DNA from: Shimia sp. SK013
GTDB lineage: Bacteria > Pseudomonadota > Alphaproteobacteria > Rhodobacterales > Rhodobacteraceae
DNA length: 64,000 bases
Reading direction: 5' to 3'
Assembly: GCF_001292625.1 (NCBI RefSeq)
Contig: NZ_LAJH01000028.1
Location: 124,001 to 188,000, forward strand
The notes beneath the pieces were generated by a model. That model was given only the letters and a program-made list of their open reading frames with translations, did no database searches and had not been told where the DNA came from. Shown in pieces: positions 60,747 to 64,000 of this stretch; positions within the stretch are counted from its first letter, which is position 1, and every line of letters starts with the position of its first letter. A program made the translations under genes and the position numbers.

Positions 60747-61522
60747 GCGCGGCAACGTCATTGCCACGAAACGCAACGGTGCTTGGCCTGACCGTTTCAG
60801 TGGTGTGTACGACTTTTGTGGTCTGGGTGGTCAACGCGCTGATCTACTCCGCGCGGTGGGAATTCATTGCCCTGCATCCGGAAAGGACCGCGCGCAAGTC
60901 ACCAACGATCAGCCGCGCCATTTCCGATCCGCGCATCGGCGAGCCTTTTGCAGAATGGATGGCAATCTGCGCGCCGGTTTTGTTTGTCGGGGTGGCCCTG
61001 CTGGTCTGGGCGGGGTTGCATGAGTTGAGGCGCAATGGCACCGCCGAGCCGCAGACGCTGCGCTGGTTTTTGCGGATGAGTTGCGTGTTGGTGGTGTTGC
61101 AGGCGATGGCGTCGGTGGGTCTGGTGATGCTGAGCCATTGGCGGTTTCCCGATCATCATGCGGGGCATATGGCGGGCAGCTATTTGTTTTTCTTCAGTCA
61201 GGCGGCCGTGGTATTTGTCGGGCACCTTGTGTCCAACGGATATGGTCGGTTGCCGCCGCAAGGTCGCGTGATGTTGCCGGTCATGGCGCAGGTGCGGCGG
61301 GTATACGTCTGGGTACCGATCTTGCTGGCGGTGGTGTATCTGAGCTGTTTCATACTCAAGGACTTTGATTTTGGCGCGATCAGCAAGCCGCTGTTCACGG
61401 TCTATGTGTCGACGGAACCGATGCTGTTGTCGTCGTTTTTGTTCTACGTTCTGAGCTTTGTGCCGGACAGTGTTGTGACGATTTTGCGCTATGTGCGGGG
61501 ATCGTCGTTGGTGTCGGCCTGA
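60743..61522 (+). CDS. Multi-TM membrane protein of unknown function
   Basis: A 259-residue integral membrane protein with about six helices (VLGLTVSVVCTTFVVWVVNALIY, ICAPVLFVGVALLVWAGL, SCVLVVLQAMASVGLVML, YLFFFSQAAVVFVGHLV, VWVPILLAVVYLSCFIL, SSFLFYVLSFVPDSVVTIL). Loops contain SPTISRAISDPRIGEP and HWRFPDHHAGHMAGSY, loosely reminiscent of Frag1/DRAM/Sfk1 proteins, but I would not assign it. The ATGA overlap with the ABC exporter suggests a shared function. Its 3' end overlaps the convergent phosphatidyltransferase by 34 bases. Confidence 0.8.
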   Translation: MSAATSLPRNATVLGLTVSVVCTTFVVWVVNALIYSARWEFIALHPERTARKSPTISRAISDPRIGEPFAEWMAICAPVLFVGVALLVWAGLHELRRNGTAEPQTLRWFLRMSCVLVVLQAMASVGLVMLSHWRFPDHHAGHMAGSYLFFFSQAAVVFVGHLVSNGYGRLPPQGRVMLPVMAQVRRVYVWVPILLAVVYLSCFILKDFDFGAISKPLFTVYVSTEPMLLSSFLFYVLSFVPDSVVTILRYVRGSSLVSA

Positions 61523-62124
61523 GGGGCCGCGTCAGCGTCGCGCAACATGCCAAAAGCGCGGCGGGCGCGTTGCAAGGCAGTGGCGTGCGACAGGATCGCG
61601 AACCCGGCAAGACCGGCCGCGATGATCCAGTCGTCAAAAACGCCCGCAAGCAACAGCATGGCGCAGAGATAGATCACCCGTTCCATCCGTTCGAAAAAAT
61701 CGGGCCAATCGGTGTTGGAAATGGGCATTTCGATGGCGGTGCGTGCTTTGGCATATGAGGTGATCACGCTGCCGGAAAAGCAGGCCAGCGCCAGAGGCCA
61801 AAGGTCGTGCATGAAGGCCAGCGTGGCCAGAACGGCGAGCTCTTGGTAGCGGTCCACCATGGCGTCAAAATAGCCGCCGGATCGAGAAGACAGACCTGTG
61901 CGGCGGGCCACGGCGCCGTCCAGCGCGTCAAAGGCAAAGGCCACCGCGAGCGTGAGGCCATAGACCACCGGTGATGCGTGCCAGAGATAAGCCAGCGACG
62001 TCAGAAGGATCAGGACCAGACCCGTGGCGGTGACCTGATTTGGCGTCAGGCCGGCCTTGACGAGCGGGGTGGACATCGCTTCCCACATTGGGTCGATTTT
62101 GGTCTTAAGCAGCCCGTCAATCAT
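61489..62124 (-). CDS. CDP-alcohol phosphatidyltransferase
   Basis: A 211-residue membrane enzyme transferring a phosphatidyl group from CDP-diacylglycerol to an alcohol or phospho-alcohol. The catalytic signature D-x2-D-G-x2-A-R-x8-G-x3-D-x3-D is complete: DALDGAVARRTG and SGGYFDAMVDR. About six TM helices. The ATG at 62122-62124 has GGAG upstream; the frame beyond is antisense to the kinase. It follows the FGGY kinase by 13 bases, so the kinase may make its acceptor. It is not clearly PgsA or PssA. Confidence 0.92.
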   Translation of the reverse strand: MIDGLLKTKIDPMWEAMSTPLVKAGLTPNQVTATGLVLILLTSLAYLWHASPVVYGLTLAVAFAFDALDGAVARRTGLSSRSGGYFDAMVDRYQELAVLATLAFMHDLWPLALACFSGSVITSYAKARTAIEMPISNTDWPDFFERMERVIYLCAMLLLAGVFDDWIIAAGLAGFAILSHATALQRARRAFGMLRDADAAPQADTNDDPRT

Positions 62125-62137
62125 AGTGAACTCCGTT

Positions 62138-63661
62138 TCAGGCCGTATAGCTGCGGATCGCGGCGCGGCGTAGTTTCTCGAGGCGCGCGGCGCGGACAGC
62201 CAGTGCGTCGACGCGGGCGGAATCCGGTGTGTAATGCGCGTTCGGGCGGCTGCGCAGGCGGGTTGCTGCTTCGGCGGGGGAGGCGGCCCAACCCATCGTT
62301 TTGGCGGCAAGCGTTGCAGTGCCCAGCATCCCGGCATGGCGGGTTTCGCCAACGAGGATGTCACGGTTGAGCGCATCGGCCAACATCTGCGCCATTTGCG
62401 GATTGGCAGCGCCGCCGCCGACCAGCGTTATCGGACCGGTTTTGCGCAGGCCTTTTTCGCGGCTGATCTTGGACATGGCCCAACGCAGGTTGAGCGCGAC
62501 GCCTTCGAGGGCGGCGCGGCGCATGGCCGTGGCATCGTGGTGTAGGGACAGATCAAAGAACGTGCCGCGCAGGGCGTCGTTGTCGACGGGCATACGTTCG
62601 CCCGCCAACCAGGGCAGAAAGAACGGGTCATCAGGCTGTGGCGGGCCGAGGTCGTCACCGGGATGAGCGTTGGCGCCTGCGGTGACTTTGGCGGCCCAGT
62701 CGAGCGCGGAGCCGGCGTTTTCCTGGCTGGCGATCAAAAGTGGGCGCATGTCGAGGCCCGAAGTCACGGTGGCATAGGAGTAGGGCACGCTGAGGCGGCG
62801 GTTGGGGAGGAAACCGGCGATCCAAGCGGAGGTGGCGAGCGAAATGTGCAGCGCGCCGTCTTCCATCTCGCCCGATCCAAGCGCGGCGGCGGTCACATCT
62901 GACGTTCCGGCGAGAACCTGAGTGTTTGGCGAGAGGCCGAGTTCGGCTGCAGCTTGCGGCGTGAGCGTGTCGACAAGTGTGTCGGCGGTCACAATAGGCG
63001 CGAGTTTTTCCAGCGGTGCGCCGACGATTTTCGCCAACTGCGGTGACCAACCTTCGCGGCCACTGCGGCTGTCCATCATCCACGACAGGTTGGCGCTTTC
63101 GGGGCTGGTGGTCATCACACCGGTGGCGCGGTGCACAAGCCAGTCTTTGGCGTCGATCAGCCAGCGGGTGCGGTCCATAATCTCTGGCTCGTGGTGGTGC
63201 ATCCACAAGATTTTGGCGGCGGCGTCCATACCGTTTTTGGCAGGCGCGCCATTGGCCAGACGCAGCCAGCGCGCCAGTTTGCCAACCTGATAGCCATGTA
63301 CCTGAGGAAAGCCACCGATCAGGGCTTGCACAAGTGCGCTGCCGCGTTTGTCGAGCCACGTCATGCAGGGCCGCAGGGCGTGGCCGGTTTCGTCCGCGCA
63401 GATCAGGCCGCAAAGTTGGGCGGAAAACACCATAACCGAGGCGCGGTCGCGCAGGTCGGGGATCTGTTGGCGCAGTTCGGCAACGGCGCGGGTCAGGCCG
63501 CCCCACCAATCGTCGGGATTTTGTTCGGCTATGCCGCCAGCGCCAAGTGTCAGGGGATAGGTTTCGGTCACGCGGGCAAGGACATTCAAATCGCCATCCA
63601 CCACACCGACTTTGACGCCGGACGTGCCGAAATCGGCTGAAATAACCAGATCACCTTGCAT
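62138..63661 (-). CDS. FGGY-family carbohydrate kinase
   Basis: A 507-residue sugar/polyol kinase of the actin-like ATPase superfamily: ISADFGTSGVKVGVVD (phosphate 1), EQNPDDWWGGL, the TWLDKRGSA and SPESANLSWMMD substrate-side segments, LAGTSDVTAAALGSGEM, and LVGGGAANPQMAQMLADAL (adenosine motif). The ATG at 63661 follows AAGGA by about 11 bases; TTG 63679 is rejected. Relatives phosphorylate xylulose, ribulose, glycerol or erythritol. Its neighbour is a CDP-alcohol phosphatidyltransferase, not a catabolic enzyme, which is unusual for this family. Confidence 0.92.
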   Translation of the reverse strand: MQGDLVISADFGTSGVKVGVVDGDLNVLARVTETYPLTLGAGGIAEQNPDDWWGGLTRAVAELRQQIPDLRDRASVMVFSAQLCGLICADETGHALRPCMTWLDKRGSALVQALIGGFPQVHGYQVGKLARWLRLANGAPAKNGMDAAAKILWMHHHEPEIMDRTRWLIDAKDWLVHRATGVMTTSPESANLSWMMDSRSGREGWSPQLAKIVGAPLEKLAPIVTADTLVDTLTPQAAAELGLSPNTQVLAGTSDVTAAALGSGEMEDGALHISLATSAWIAGFLPNRRLSVPYSYATVTSGLDMRPLLIASQENAGSALDWAAKVTAGANAHPGDDLGPPQPDDPFFLPWLAGERMPVDNDALRGTFFDLSLHHDATAMRRAALEGVALNLRWAMSKISREKGLRKTGPITLVGGGAANPQMAQMLADALNRDILVGETRHAGMLGTATLAAKTMGWAASPAEAATRLRSRPNAHYTPDSARVDALAVRAARLEKLRRAAIRSYTA

Positions 63662-63748
63662 TGCTGCTCTGTCCTTCAAAGTCTTTTTGTGTGCACGAAT
63701 GACTATGTCGGGTCTGACATGACCTTAGCGGGTTTGGCAACCGTTGGT

Positions 63749-64000
63749 TCACCCTAGCGCGCCGTGAAAAAACGCCTCATAGGCTGGGCCGAGATGGCGC
63801 ACGTCATAGTGATCCGCGTGCCCTTTGGCCCATCGCAGAAGTTTGGTTTGAAGCGCCGGTTGGCTTGCAATCTCCAGCAACTTAGCGGCCAAAGCAGAGG
63901 CGTCGCCGGGTGGCACAAGAAGGTCGCTGCCGGAGCCGATCATGACGGTGGCATAGCCGACATTGCTTGCGGCAACCGGCAGGGTGCCAGCGGCCATCGC
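63749..64000 (-). CDS. Glycosyltransferase (GT4/GT1 type), C-terminal part only
   Basis: The visible last 84 codons encode a GT-B C-terminal nucleotide-sugar half: MAAGTLPVAASNVGYATVMIG is the donor-binding EAMA(x)G-type segment and SGSDLLVPPGDASALAAKLLEI the typical helix after it. The rest lies beyond the window end. It ends 87 bases before the FGGY kinase on the same strand and may be part of one locus for a glycolipid or polyol-containing surface molecule. Confidence 0.85.
   Translation of the reverse strand, partial: AMAAGTLPVAASNVGYATVMIGSGSDLLVPPGDASALAAKLLEIASQPALQTKLLRWAKGHADHYDVRHLGPAYEAFFHGALG

Noticed and set aside
1-64000. tRNA, rRNA, IS elements, integrases, CRISPR
   Set aside because: No cloverleaf-like or rRNA sequence, no transposase or integrase frame and no regularly spaced repeat array was seen when reading both strands.

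Overview
The window looks like a chromosomal segment of a marine Rhodobacterales (Roseobacter-group) alphaproteobacterium. The evidence is the fairly high G+C content, the petP-petR regulator pair, the xseB-ispA-dxs gene order, a Hint/RTX secreted protein, TRAP and DMT transporters, GlxA-type regulators and the make-up of the formate dehydrogenase locus. Genes are tightly packed, with many ATGA or TGATG stop/start overlaps. I see no tRNA, rRNA, insertion sequence, prophage or CRISPR array. The species assignment is inferred, not tested.

Left part (1-33 kb). A cut DMT transporter, a VOC protein, cysK and hup come first. An amn-ade pair follows, which should convert AMP to adenine and then hypoxanthine. 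A class II aldolase and a sterol-desaturase-like hydroxylase precede a five-gene acyl-CoA cluster of carnitine/gamma-butyrobetaine type (GlxA regulator, acyl-CoA dehydrogenase, ADP-forming acyl-CoA synthetase, DJ-1 protein, CaiD). Next come a methyltransferase, an SDR, the isoprenoid operon (histone deacetylase-like, xseB, ispA, dxs), a 762-residue RTX/Hint protein, petP-petR, ilvE, and the thiBPQ thiamine transporter under a TPP riboswitch. aroC, an HD-domain protein, a cytochrome P450, a second DMT transporter and an orphan TRAP binding protein complete this part.

Middle part (33.7-53.3 kb). This is a formate oxidation island. It holds a tungstate ABC transporter (tupBCA) and a minus-strand set (DUF6494, Mrp/ApbC, a degenerate biotin/lipoate-ligase-like protein, DUF6505). 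It also holds a small TupA-like/cytochrome c fusion and a four-cluster polyferredoxin. The long plus-strand operon runs DUF3305, DUF3306, TorD-like chaperone, small Tat-signal protein, fdhA, fdhB, fdhC, WD40-cytochrome c, a 41-residue membrane peptide, an NtrC-family regulator without the GAFTGA loop, and a Cache-HAMP histidine kinase. My reading is a periplasmic Mo/W formate dehydrogenase with its own metal supply, maturation factors, c-type electron acceptors and two-component control.

Right part (53.3-64 kb). Divergent GlxA and GntR regulators border a dapA-like / aldehyde dehydrogenase / DAO-type oxidoreductase operon that probably degrades an amine or imino acid. Then come a cyclic-peptide-type ABC exporter overlapping a multi-TM protein, and on the minus strand a glycosyltransferase (cut by the window end), an FGGY sugar kinase and a CDP-alcohol phosphatidyltransferase, which together suggest an unusual polyol-headgroup lipid. 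Two families of short intergenic repeats are scattered through the left half.
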